Shown here piece by piece: positions 26,540 to 35,019 of a DNA stretch of 64,000 nt; the stretch's first letter is position 1; every line of letters starts with the position of its first letter. The notes under the pieces are model-generated. The model was not told the origin of the DNA. It ran no database searches and worked only from the letters and a program-made list of their open reading frames with translations. The stretch is from contig JANWUV010000013.1 of NCBI GenBank assembly GCA_025057975.1, positions 50,202 through 114,201 of the forward strand, in the 5' to 3' direction. Made by a program: the position numbers and the translations under genes. Source of the DNA: Chloracidobacterium sp. (GTDB lineage: Bacteria; Acidobacteriota; Blastocatellia; Chloracidobacteriales; Chloracidobacteriaceae).

Positions 26540-28353
26540 CCCCGCTCAGCCCAGGAACGGTCCTCCAGCAGCGTTACACGGTGGTGAAACTGCTCGGTAA
26601 GGGCGGAATGGGCGCTGTCTATCAGGCGACGGACAAAAAGTTCGGCAATACGGTCGCTCTCAAACAGATGATCGTGACCGGCGAGGCGCTGAAAGCGGCG
26701 TTTGAGCGTGAAGCGATTTTGCTGAACGGCTTACGGCATGCCGCGTTGCCGGTCGTGTTTGACCACTTCACCGAAGGCGACGGTCACTTCCTTGTCATGC
26801 AGTTTATTCCCGGCAAGGACTTGGCCGAAATGCTGACAGCGCAAGGCGGACCTTTTCCTCCCGGACAGGTCGCCAAGTGGGCCGACCAACTGCTGGATGC
26901 GTTAGAGTACCTCCACGGGCGTACGCCGCCCATTATTCACCGCGACATCAAGCCGCAGAACGTCAAACTAACGCCTGAAGACGATATCGTTTTGCTTGAC
27001 TTCGGTCTGGCTAAGGGCGACCTATCAGGCGACGCCGCGCAGCAGCAACGTAGCCTGGTGGGCTATACGCCAATTTTCGCGTCGCTAGAACAAATGCGCG
27101 GCTTGGCGACCGACCCGCGCAGCGATCTCTATTCGGCGGCGGCGACCATCTACAGTTTGTTGACCGGCCAACCGCCGGTGGACGCGCTGACGCGGGCGGA
27201 CGCGCTGCTGGCCGGTAAACCCGACCCACTGCCCTTAGCCAGCGATGTCAACCCGCAAGTGCCGCGCGCCGTGGCCGAGGTTGTACGGCAAGCCATGGCT
27301 GTGTCGCGTGATGAGCGCTTGGCCTCGGCGAAGGACATGCGGCGACAACTGCGGGCAGCCTTCAGAGGGATACGGGCTGGGACGGACGAACTGGGCGCGA
27401 CAATCATCCAACCCCACGTAGTCGCGCCACCCCCTGCGCCATTGGTTGGCGCTTCAGCGGCGCGTTCGGCCCCGGCCGGCCGTTTTTGTGTGGCCTGCGG
27501 TGCCTCGCTTGTTGAAGGGGCGAAGTTTTGCATGAAGTGCGGCAAGCCAAATCCCCCTGTCGCCACGCCCCCAGGCCTGCCACTGTCTGCTCCTCCACCG
27601 GTCAGCGCGCCGCTGGCGGCGACCGCACCGTCCGTCCCGCCCCAGAGGCTAGGCGGTACAGCACCTTTTCATTCGTCTGCGTCGTCACCGAGCGGAGCGC
27701 TGACGGCAAGTGAGATCGTGCTGCTGTTTGGTGATTTCTTTGCGCCGCCAGCAGCAGCTTCCCAGCCGTGGACGAGGCTGCTGCACACACCGACGCGCGT
27801 CAGCGCAGCGGTGCTGGCGCAGGCCATCTGGGCGGCGGCCTTTCTCGATTGCGAGCGTCAGGGAGCGATCACCCTGACGCCGGTTGCAGCAACAGGCGGC
27901 GCGGCGGAGTTAGCCTATGCTCTCAAAGCGCCGACGGTCGGCTTTGCGCCCTACAGTTTGGAAGCCAACATCATAGAAATGGCCCAACTGCGGTTGGGTC
28001 CGCCCGGGCCGTTGTCGGTCGCCGCCGTCATTGCCGACATCATTCGGTTCGATTCACGCAACGCTTGGCGGCACACCGCCGGGATGGTCAAGTTGGGCCT
28101 GAACCGTCGCAGTCTGCTGGCAATGACCCCCTCCCCCCTTCATGCCCCGTTTCCGGTTGGGCGTTTTGCGCTCACGCCGCACGTCATTGAGCTTGCGCGG
28201 CGGGCTTCGCCGGAGCCGGTGCAGCGGCTCCTAGCCGCCGCCCAAAGCCAGTCGGCGCGTTGGTCGCTTCTGATTCAAGCCATCAACCTTGGCCTTCAAC
28301 GGCGAACCAATCCAATGCTGACTCACCTACCGGAATTGGATCAGGACGCCTAA
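26536..28353 (+). CDS. Serine/threonine protein kinase with central zinc ribbon and unrecognised C-terminal domain
   Basis: 605 residues. Kinase domain (about 14-280): LGKGGMGAVYQ, ATP Lys43, catalytic HRDIKPQN (Asp137) and DFGLAKG (Asp155). The activation segment is atypical, YTPIFASLEQMRG in place of GTPxYMAPEQ, as in some acidobacterial and cyanobacterial kinases. A double-CXXC ribbon FCVACG...FCMKCGKPNP sits near 318-340. A Pro-rich linker leads to a roughly 210-residue C-terminal domain (LTASEIVLLFGDFF...) that I do not recognise. It is translationally coupled to the VanX-like gene, which hints at cell-wall sensing (inference). Confidence 0.88.
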   Translation: MTPLSPGTVLQQRYTVVKLLGKGGMGAVYQATDKKFGNTVALKQMIVTGEALKAAFEREAILLNGLRHAALPVVFDHFTEGDGHFLVMQFIPGKDLAEMLTAQGGPFPPGQVAKWADQLLDALEYLHGRTPPIIHRDIKPQNVKLTPEDDIVLLDFGLAKGDLSGDAAQQQRSLVGYTPIFASLEQMRGLATDPRSDLYSAAATIYSLLTGQPPVDALTRADALLAGKPDPLPLASDVNPQVPRAVAEVVRQAMAVSRDERLASAKDMRRQLRAAFRGIRAGTDELGATIIQPHVVAPPPAPLVGASAARSAPAGRFCVACGASLVEGAKFCMKCGKPNPPVATPPGLPLSAPPPVSAPLAATAPSVPPQRLGGTAPFHSSASSPSGALTASEIVLLFGDFFAPPAAASQPWTRLLHTPTRVSAAVLAQAIWAAAFLDCERQGAITLTPVAATGGAAELAYALKAPTVGFAPYSLEANIIEMAQLRLGPPGPLSVAAVIADIIRFDSRNAWRHTAGMVKLGLNRRSLLAMTPSPLHAPFPVGRFALTPHVIELARRASPEPVQRLLAAAQSQSARWSLLIQAINLGLQRRTNPMLTHLPELDQDA

Positions 28354-28354
28354 A

Positions 28355-28371
28355 CGGCGGCTGTACCGCCG
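28355..28371 (+). terminator. Hairpin directly after the kinase stop codon
   Basis: CGGCGG-CTGTA-CCGCCG, 2 nt past the stop, then ATTTCAGTTT. The T-run is weak, so termination is only likely. Confidence 0.45.
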
Positions 28372-28489
28372 ATTTCAGTTTACCGATACATCGTCGTCAC
28401 ATAGCTCCCCTATACGAAAGTCCCGGTATAAGGAACCACGCCTTACGCCTTGAAACATCAAGGTTTGTTTGTGCGATGCAACGTTGTTC

Positions 28490-28514
28490 GCCGTGGCGCG
28501 GCCACCGCCACGGC
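28490..28514 (+). promoter_or_regulatory. Strong 9-bp hairpin in the leader of the PHP-domain gene
   Basis: Perfect arms GCCGTGGCG (28490-28498) and CGCCACGGC (28506-28514) around a 7-nt loop, 39 nt before the start codon and without a T-run. It could stabilise the mRNA or limit translation. The 200-bp gap 28354-28553 holds no other recognisable feature. Confidence 0.4.
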
Positions 28515-28553
28515 GGTGGGGCCGTCAAATGGATTCCGCCGGAAAGGGGACGC

Positions 28554-29705
28554 ATGTCACATACAACGACCCTCAGCATCGTCAAGCCGGGAAGCGCTTT
28601 CAATCACGGATTGCGCACCGGCGTTTCGCTCCACTGCCACACCAAATTCTCCCGCGAAGCGCTTGATTTCATCCCCCACTACGCGGCGAAAATTCCCTTC
28701 GTTGCAGGGCGTTTTGCCCGGATGTGTCAGCGTTATGAAGCTCGGCATGGTCGTCCCTTGGACTTCACCAAAGCCTGGTGGACGCCGCCGGTAACGCCGC
28801 GCGTCTTGCATGACGCCGAGGTGCGGCATCTAGAAAACACACTGGGTGTCCGGGGCATTGTTTCCATCACCGACCACGATGAAATCGAGGCCTGCTGCGG
28901 CTTGCGGGCAACCGGCGAAGACACCCCGATTTCCACAGAGTGGACGACGCCGTTTGGTGCCGCGTACTTCCATGTCGGCGTTCACAACCTGCCGCCGGAG
29001 CACGCACGCGCCATCGCCGATGAGCTGTTCGCTTTCACCAACGACCCGGAAGCGCGCGCCAAACCGGAGGTGCTAGAAGAGCTGTTCTCAATGCTCAACG
29101 CCCTGCCGGGCGTGCTGGTCGTGTTGAACCACCCTCTTTGGGATATTGAAAACATCGGGCAAACCCGACACATGGCGGCACTGAAGGCCTTTCTTGACCG
29201 TTACAGGCGTTGGTTGCATGCGCTCGAAATCAACGGCTTCCGGTCATGGCGTGAAAACTTGGCGACGGCACGGTTGGCACGCGACCTTGGATTGCCGTTG
29301 GTCTCCGGGGGCGACCGCCATGGACTTTCCCCCAACACGGTTGTGAACCTGACTGACGCGACGACCTTCGAGGAAATGGTTGAGGAATTGCGCGTTCAAC
29401 GTCGCAGTCACGTTGTTGTCCTCCCCGACTATCAGGAAAACATGGCTTTGCGCATTTTTGAAGCGGCGGCACAGATTCTCGACCATTACCCGGATTATCC
29501 CGAAGGACAGCGCCACTGGACGGAGCGCCTGTTCTTCCTTGACGAACAGGGACGGCCATGTTCGCTCCACGAATGCTGGGCCAGTCACAGTCCGCTATGG
29601 GCGCGCGCAGCAACGTGGGTATTCAGACAACTTGGCCGGCGGCGTTGGCGTCCGGCGCTGGAAATGGTGCTGCCCAAACCCCAACTGGAACTGAGCGAAC
29701 CCTGA
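28554..29705 (+). CDS. PHP-domain metal-dependent phosphoesterase-like protein
   Basis: 383 residues from the ATG at 28554, preceded by AAAGGGGA. PHP motifs are visible: SLHCHTKFSREALD (motif I), SITDHDEIEAC (motif II), VLNHPLWD (motif III) and SGGDRHG (motif IV), giving the His/Asp cluster that binds metals. The protein is longer than simple YciV-type PHP proteins and has an unusual insertion (about 40-85) between motifs I and II. The substrate is unknown. It is followed after 83 bp by a GT4 gene, so it may belong to glycan metabolism (inference). Confidence 0.82.
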   Translation: MSHTTTLSIVKPGSAFNHGLRTGVSLHCHTKFSREALDFIPHYAAKIPFVAGRFARMCQRYEARHGRPLDFTKAWWTPPVTPRVLHDAEVRHLENTLGVRGIVSITDHDEIEACCGLRATGEDTPISTEWTTPFGAAYFHVGVHNLPPEHARAIADELFAFTNDPEARAKPEVLEELFSMLNALPGVLVVLNHPLWDIENIGQTRHMAALKAFLDRYRRWLHALEINGFRSWRENLATARLARDLGLPLVSGGDRHGLSPNTVVNLTDATTFEEMVEELRVQRRSHVVVLPDYQENMALRIFEAAAQILDHYPDYPEGQRHWTERLFFLDEQGRPCSLHECWASHSPLWARAATWVFRQLGRRRWRPALEMVLPKPQLELSEP

Positions 29706-29788
29706 CCGCCCACTTGGCATCCGGGCGTTGGGAAGGCGGTGCTTTGGCGGCGGCCGACCAAACGCCGCATTCCGTACCGACGCGCTTC

Positions 29789-30985
29789 ATGATGACCGAC
29801 GCCCTCCGCGTTGCCCTGTTTCCGGACTCCTACCACGAAGCCAACGGCGTGGCCCGCACGTTTCGGGCGCTCGTTGGCGTGGCTCGCCGGCGTGGGCTGC
29901 CGTTGCTGATTGTTCGCTGTGGCAACACCGCCGGCCCACAAACGGACGGCTCTGTGAATGCGATTGAACTCCAGCGCGGCGGTTGGTCGTTCCCACTGGA
30001 TGCTGACCTGAGTTTTGATCTGTGGCTGTGGCGCTACGCCCGCAAGGTCCGTGAGCAGGTGCAAGCGTTTCAGCCACAGGTCGTCCACGTGACCGGCCCC
30101 AGTGACATTGGGCAACTGGGCGTGTATGTAGCCAAGTCGCTGCACCTACCGCTCGTGATGTCGTGGCATACCAACTTACATGAGTACGCCGGGCAACGCT
30201 GCTCACGGTTGCTTGACTACGCTTTTGTGCCTTCATTAGTGCGCGAGCAAACGAGTTTGTGGGCGGAAACACAATCACTCTGGGCAACGATGAAGTTTTA
30301 TGAGTACGCGGATGTTTGCCTTGCGCCAAACCCGGAACTGGTCGAACTCGTGGCGCAAAAAACCGGCAAGCCGACCTATCTGATGCAGCGTGGCATAGAC
30401 GCCGAGGCGTTTCATCCAAACTACCGGACTCGTCCCTTGGACGCGCCTGTTGTCCGGCTGGGATTTGTTGGGCGGCTCAGCGCCGAAAAGAATGTCCGCT
30501 TTCTAGTGGAGCTTGAGCGCCAACTTTTGGCGCAAGGCCTGACGCAGATTGAGTTTCGTATCGTTGGAACCGGTAGTGAACGCGACTGGCTCGCCGCCGC
30601 CATGCAGACGGCGAGCTTTGCCGGCGTACAACAGGGCGAGGCGCTGGCGCGGGAGTACGCCGACTTTGATGTGTTCGTCTTTCCTTCCCGAACTGACACC
30701 TACGGCAACGTTGTCCTCGAGGCCGCCGCGTCGGGTGTCCCCTGTGTTGTCACCAGCGCCGGCGGGCCAAAGTTTCTTGTTGATCACGGGCGGTCGGGCT
30801 TGGTCGCCCATAACGACGCCGCCTTTGTCGCAGCGGTCGCTGATTTGGTGCGTTCCCCAGAGCGTCGCGCCGCAATGCGCACAGCGGCGCGGGCGCGGGC
30901 GTTGCAGACCTCGTGGGACGCCGTACTGGATGAAGTGTACACGGCGTACCAAGCCGCCTACGCAACCGCCAAGGCGATTGGTTGA
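29789..30985 (+). CDS. Family 4 glycosyltransferase
   Basis: 398 residues from the first of two tandem ATGs. FPDSYHEANGVARTFRAL, HVTGPSDIGQLG and MSWHTNLHEYAG are typical of the mannosyl/glucosyl-transferase GT4 branch that acts on diacylglycerol or phosphatidylinositol lipids. The C-terminal nucleotide-sugar half has GFVGRLSAEKN, FPSRTDTYGNVVLEAAASGVP (key TDTYGNVVLEAAA). The predicted product is a glycolipid; donor and acceptor are not readable. In a photosynthetic organism this could be a membrane-glycolipid enzyme (inference). Confidence 0.87.
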   Translation: MMTDALRVALFPDSYHEANGVARTFRALVGVARRRGLPLLIVRCGNTAGPQTDGSVNAIELQRGGWSFPLDADLSFDLWLWRYARKVREQVQAFQPQVVHVTGPSDIGQLGVYVAKSLHLPLVMSWHTNLHEYAGQRCSRLLDYAFVPSLVREQTSLWAETQSLWATMKFYEYADVCLAPNPELVELVAQKTGKPTYLMQRGIDAEAFHPNYRTRPLDAPVVRLGFVGRLSAEKNVRFLVELERQLLAQGLTQIEFRIVGTGSERDWLAAAMQTASFAGVQQGEALAREYADFDVFVFPSRTDTYGNVVLEAAASGVPCVVTSAGGPKFLVDHGRSGLVAHNDAAFVAAVADLVRSPERRAAMRTAARARALQTSWDAVLDEVYTAYQAAYATAKAIG

Positions 30986-31159
30986 ACATAAACTTAGGTT
31001 GCAACGCACTTTTCGAGCGAACGGCGTGAGTGACCTGCCAGTCGCGGCGGCGGAAGGGCGGTTTGCATCAGGCCTAGCCAAGCCTGACGGTGGGAAAGGC
31101 TAAGCTTTCTTTCCGCCCTGTCTGACGGAAATCGCGGCATGTCGCCCGCTACGCGAGCT

Positions 31160-31238
31160 AGGGGCTTGGTGAGCCGCCGATGCTCGCCAACTGCCACGCT
31201 GGGGTTGTGGCGCTACTTTTTCGGAAACCGCTCTAGAA
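31160..31238 (-). repeat. Degenerate copy of the CTAGAGC repeat family at the end of the lipoprotein gene
   Basis: Read on the minus strand, TTCTAGAGCGGTTTCCG differs from the copy at 6723 by one base in 17. About 50 nt further GAGCATCGGCGG resembles the GAGTGCGGCGG core. As at 6725, the TAG stop codon of the upstream gene lies inside the motif. Confidence 0.45.
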
Positions 31239-31994
31239 CTTGTATTTTCCAAGCCCGCATCTGTCGAGCAGCCCCTGGACGTATTTCGCCTGCCCGTCAA
31301 AGTAATCGCGGCTGCGACCATATTCACCGCCTTTGAGCATTGGATTGAGCGCAATGCCTTCCAGCAGCGCCTTGCGGTCAAGGCCGTCGGCGATGCACCA
31401 GAGCGCCAACTGAACCGGCGTCAAATCAAGCTTCTGCGGCGGAAGCTTAGAACCGGGCGGTGGCGGGGGAGGTTCAGCGGGGCGGTTGGTTGCAAAGCAG
31501 GTCACGAACGTGTACACGTCACCGCCGGTCAAGTTGCCAAGCGTATAAACCGTCTCGCGCGTCATCGAAAGCTTGCGCCGCGACAACGAGAAAACCTCTA
31601 CTTCGCGCTGGGCAGACTGACCAACGTCAAGCGCGATTTCCTCGCGGCTCGTCACCACCAGATCGGTTACGGCCGGGTCTTGACTGCGCAGGAGTTGTCC
31701 CGGTTCAAGAACAACCAGTAAGGGTTTAGAACTCGTGTTGCGGACGGCGATTTCAATAATCCTCCCAAAAAACGGCTGCTCTGGGCGGAGCGTCATGCCG
31801 AGCCGTTCCAGCTGCACTTCGCCGCGTGCAAGACGTTCGAGTAGGGCTGGGCGTGCAGCGCTTTCATGGGGATGGCGCGGCGCTTCGCGGCAGGCCGCCG
31901 TCAGCAGCCCCGCCAACACACCGGCCACAAGCCATCCAGTACGGCGCGGGCGATTGGCAAGCGCCGGCCCCAACTTGGCGTTAGGGTTCACCAT
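31233..31994 (-). CDS. Predicted lipoprotein of unknown function
   Basis: 253 residues from the ATG at 31994, which overlaps the fabH stop. The N-terminus is basic and followed by LVAGVLAGLLTAAC, a clear lipobox, so it should be lipid-anchored. Residues 60-170 look beta-rich (VRNTSSKPLLVVLEPGQLL, VVTSREEIALDVGQ), like an Ig-type or DUF4399-like sandwich. Then comes a proline run (PPPPPPG), and a small C-terminal helical part. No family recognised. Co-transcription with fabH is likely from the overlap. Confidence 0.7.
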   Translation of the reverse strand: MVNPNAKLGPALANRPRRTGWLVAGVLAGLLTAACREAPRHPHESAARPALLERLARGEVQLERLGMTLRPEQPFFGRIIEIAVRNTSSKPLLVVLEPGQLLRSQDPAVTDLVVTSREEIALDVGQSAQREVEVFSLSRRKLSMTRETVYTLGNLTGGDVYTFVTCFATNRPAEPPPPPPGSKLPPQKLDLTPVQLALWCIADGLDRKALLEGIALNPMLKGGEYGRSRDYFDGQAKYVQGLLDRCGLGKYKF

Positions 31995-32974
31995 CGCAAC
32001 GCCATTGCGCCCCACGTCACTCCGGCTCCAAACGCCGCAAAGACGAGCAAGTGACCGGGCTTGATCCGTCCCGCCTCCACACACTCGTCAAGCGCAATCG
32101 GGATGGAAGCCGACGACGTGTTGCCCATGCGCTCAATGTTGACGTAGATGCGTTCGCGCTCAATGCCGAGCCGTTCGGCGACCGCATCCGTGATGCGTTG
32201 ATTCGCTTGGTGCGGCACGAACAAATCCACATCCGACGGCGATAAACGTAACTCATCGAGAATCTGGCCGACGGTGTCCGCCATGCTGCGCACCGCCACT
32301 TTGAATAGTTCATTGCCGCGCATCTTGATGTAGTGCAACCGTTGCCGGACGGTTGTTTCACTCGCCGGGTAGCGCGTCCCACCGCCGGGCGTGTAAAGCA
32401 GCTCAGCATAGTCACCGTCGCTCAGGATGCGGTGCGCAAGAATGCCGCGTCCAGCTTCGACAGGACCGACCACGGCCGCGCCTGCGCCGTCTCCAAAAAT
32501 GACGCAAGTGGCGCGGTCGGTGTAGTCCACAAAGCGCGAGAGTAGTTCCGCGCCGATAACCAAGACATACCGGCAGTGGCCGGCTTCAATAAATGAGCGC
32601 GCCGTCGCCAGACCGTAGATAAAGCCTGAACAGGCCGCCACGAGGTCATACGCCGCCGCCCGCTTCGCCCCCAGTTTGGACTGGATCAAACACGCTGTAG
32701 AGGGCAGCATCATATCCGGGCATACGGTGGCGCAAATGATGAGATCAAGATCATTCGGCGTCAACCCGGCGGCTTTGAGCGCCTGCTGCGCAGCGAGCGT
32801 TGCAAAATGGGACGTGGTTTCGTCGGGAGCGGCGATGCGGCGCTCGCGGATGCCGGTGCGTGAAACAATCCACTCGTCGCTCGTTTCGACCATTTTTTCG
32901 AGATCGGCGTTGGTGAGCGTGCGTTCCGGCAGCGCGCGTCCAGTGCCTAAAATTCCGGCGGCTTGCGTAGGCAT
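31988..32974 (-). CDS. fabH: Beta-ketoacyl-ACP synthase III (FabH)
   Basis: 328 residues, normal length. FabH condenses acetyl-CoA or another acyl-CoA with malonyl-ACP to start fatty-acid synthesis. The catalytic triad is Cys115 (AACSGF), His255 (PHQANQR) and Asn285 (MGNTSSAS). The loop GDGAGAAVVG and the N-terminal ILGTGRALPE are typical. No other fab genes are nearby. The last codons overlap the lipoprotein gene start (ATGGTGA). Confidence 0.95.
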   Translation of the reverse strand: MPTQAAGILGTGRALPERTLTNADLEKMVETSDEWIVSRTGIRERRIAAPDETTSHFATLAAQQALKAAGLTPNDLDLIICATVCPDMMLPSTACLIQSKLGAKRAAAYDLVAACSGFIYGLATARSFIEAGHCRYVLVIGAELLSRFVDYTDRATCVIFGDGAGAAVVGPVEAGRGILAHRILSDGDYAELLYTPGGGTRYPASETTVRQRLHYIKMRGNELFKVAVRSMADTVGQILDELRLSPSDVDLFVPHQANQRITDAVAERLGIERERIYVNIERMGNTSSASIPIALDECVEAGRIKPGHLLVFAAFGAGVTWGAMALRW

Positions 32975-33045
32975 GGGTGACTCCGGTTTCAGGGGGTGGC
33001 TTTAGTCTGGGTGGCGTCCATCAAGAATCTCAACGGCAAGCAGGC

Positions 33046-33525
33046 TCACGTCGGCGGTAACCCCGGCGGCGCGGCGGCGTCAAAGCCTTCCAAGGCGATG
33101 ATGGCGGCCCGTACCTCGGCGGGCAGCGGCGCTTTACGCTGGTTTCGGTAGTCGTAGGACACGATAAGACCGTCACCCTGCGCCGCAACTTTGCCATGGC
33201 GGTGGCTGACGACTGTAAAGCGCATGACGAAACGATCCTCGCCGAGACCAACGACGCTCGTGCCAATCGAAACCGTGTCGGGATAAGTCAGTGGAAACCG
33301 GAAGCGACATTGGGTTTGAGCCAGAATCGGGCCGACCGATTCGGTCAACTCCAACCCAAACGCGATGCGTTCGAAGTACGCAATCCGTGCGTGTTCAAAG
33401 TAGCGAAAATAGACCGTGTTGTTGACGTGACGGGCGGCGTCCATGTCGCCCCAGGCGACCGGACACGTCACAATCACAGCGTAACCTTCCAGTCCTTCTG
33501 GGGTGGGTGCTTTGGAACTCAACAT
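33046..33525 (-). CDS. Hotdog-fold acyl-CoA thioesterase (4-hydroxybenzoyl-CoA thioesterase-like)
   Basis: 159 residues from the ATG at 33525; the open frame upstream to 33693 is the antisense of intergenic DNA. VAWGDMDAARHVNNTVYFRYFEHARIAYFE (key WGDMDAARHVNN, FEHAR) is the family signature, with the catalytic Asp in the first motif. Such enzymes hydrolyse acyl-CoA or aryl-CoA. It lies 71 bp upstream of fabH on the same strand, which suits a link to acyl metabolism. Divergent from the DUF971 gene. Confidence 0.87.
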   Translation of the reverse strand: MLSSKAPTPEGLEGYAVIVTCPVAWGDMDAARHVNNTVYFRYFEHARIAYFERIAFGLELTESVGPILAQTQCRFRFPLTYPDTVSIGTSVVGLGEDRFVMRFTVVSHRHGKVAAQGDGLIVSYDYRNQRKAPLPAEVRAAIIALEGFDAAAPPGLPPT

Positions 33526-33692
33526 GACGACAACTAAACACCGCCGGAGAACGCCGGTTGTGGCCAACGCCTTCCGGCGAGTGAATGCAAAAATCGGTAG
33601 CAGGATGTGACGCCCACACCGTATCGTAACGCCGGTCAGAACGCCACCTTTGATTTGCAAGAAAGCGCGCTGACGCTTAGCTTGATCAACCA

Positions 33693-34046
33693 ATGTCGGA
33701 AGTGTTACCCCGCGCCGTCAACGTCAATCGGAGTGAAGGAACGCTCTCGGTCGTCTGGCCTGACGGCGGCGCGACGACGATTCCCCTGATGGAGCTTCGG
33801 CAAAACTGTCCGTGCGCCACCTGCGCCGAAGCGCGCGGTGAGAATCCGCATCCTGGCCTACTTGAAGCGCCGCCGCCGCCCAAACCCAAGTCGCGCAGAC
33901 TACCGTTGCTTGGTGACGTACGTAAGTTCCAGATCAGTGGGCTGCGCCACGTCGGACGCTACGCGCTGGGCGTTACTTGGGCGGACAATCATCAGAGCAT
34001 CTACACGTGGGCCTCCTTGGCCGAGATGAAAACGCCGCCTGCCTAA
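33693..34046 (+). CDS. DUF971 (gamma-butyrobetaine hydroxylase N-terminal-like) protein
   Basis: 117 residues. LSVVWPDGGATTIPLMELRQNCPCATCAEARGE shows the zinc-binding CPCATC motif, and the end GVTWADNHQSIYTWASL is the usual DUF971 close (W.DGH..GIY.W). A proline-rich insertion (APPPPKPKSR) lies between. The family occurs near Fe-S assembly proteins such as Mrp/ApbC, but none is here. The function is unknown. Confidence 0.85.
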   Translation: MSEVLPRAVNVNRSEGTLSVVWPDGGATTIPLMELRQNCPCATCAEARGENPHPGLLEAPPPPKPKSRRLPLLGDVRKFQISGLRHVGRYALGVTWADNHQSIYTWASLAEMKTPPA

Positions 34047-34061
34047 CATACCCGGACAGGT

Positions 34062-34085
34062 CGCCGTTTGAGTCACGAAACGGCG
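34062..34085. terminator. Hairpin between convergent DUF971 and esterase genes
   Basis: Perfect 8-bp arms CGCCGTTT and AAACGGCG with an 8-nt loop, between two genes that end towards each other. There is no strong T-run on either strand; a bidirectional, partly Rho-independent end is possible. Confidence 0.4.
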
Positions 34086-34142
34086 AAGTCAGGCGTGAGC
34101 TCATCGGGGGAGCTGCGCGCCGCCATTTCGGAGGTCATTTTT

Positions 34143-34829
34143 TCAAATACTAGCGGCCCACTGCGGTAGGACCTGCGGCGCATCGTACCACGTCATGAGC
34201 GGTAAGGGCAGGTGATACACGCCTTCGAGGCGAATCACCTCCGAGCCGTCCAGTAGCATGCACGGTTCGGGTACAATTCCGTCGCCCCACACGTCGCCCG
34301 GTGCAGCGAGCAGGCTTTCGTACATTGCGTAGGCCGCCCGCTCAGCGAGCGTGCCATGCCGGTTGCCTTTGATGTAACGGCTGATCACGCTGACATAGCG
34401 AATCTTCGGCGCGAAGAACGCTCCAGGGTAGTGTTCGTTTGCCCAGCGCGTTGAAACCGAACTGGCTGCGGCCCAACTGTGGTGTGGCGTTCCAAGGCAC
34501 ACTAGCGTGTTGACGAAACGATGGCCCGCATAGCAGCGACCGCAGTAATCATCCTCACCCAGAAACTTCCGCGTGAGGCGTCCACCGGCGCTGTGGCCGA
34601 TAACCGTCACTGGCTCGCCTGTTTCATCGGCGACGCGCTCGATACACTGCGCCATCACGTCAAGGACGGGGCGGAAGTTCGCACCCGACGATTGCCACCA
34701 GTGGTATGGCTCAATAGGCGCAATCCACACGCGCCGGTTGAACGGTTCGGACTGAAGGCGCTTGGCTAGCGGCAAATACGCCCGCCATTCGAGGAAGTGA
34801 CCGGCGATGATGACAATCGGCGACGGCAT
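34143..34829 (-). CDS. Alpha/beta-hydrolase (esterase/lipase-like)
   Basis: 228 residues, no signal peptide. Nucleophile elbow GHSAGG; the probable acid is in GDGIVP and the base His in EGVYHLP near the end. The start VIIAGHFLEWRAYLPLAKRL and CLGTPHHS are seen in the PGAP1-like/lipase group found in cyanobacteria and plants. The substrate is unknown. It ends close to the DUF971 gene and is divergent from the methyltransferase gene (190-bp gap). Confidence 0.82.
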   Translation of the reverse strand: MPSPIVIIAGHFLEWRAYLPLAKRLQSEPFNRRVWIAPIEPYHWWQSSGANFRPVLDVMAQCIERVADETGEPVTVIGHSAGGRLTRKFLGEDDYCGRCYAGHRFVNTLVCLGTPHHSWAAASSVSTRWANEHYPGAFFAPKIRYVSVISRYIKGNRHGTLAERAAYAMYESLLAAPGDVWGDGIVPEPCMLLDGSEVIRLEGVYHLPLPLMTWYDAPQVLPQWAASI

Positions 34830-35019
34830 GGGGGAGGTTTAGCAACGGTCTGATTTGCGTTTTTATGCTCTATGGTTGAATATACCGCACGTTGACCTTC
34901 ACCGCCGCCGAAAGTTCATTAGGCGACTGACCGGCGGCTTCAAACTTTTCCGCGTTTACAGCAAGGGTTTTCGAGCCAGGGGGTGTCCAAGGGCAGCTTC
35001 CGCTGGAGGTGGCAGGCTT

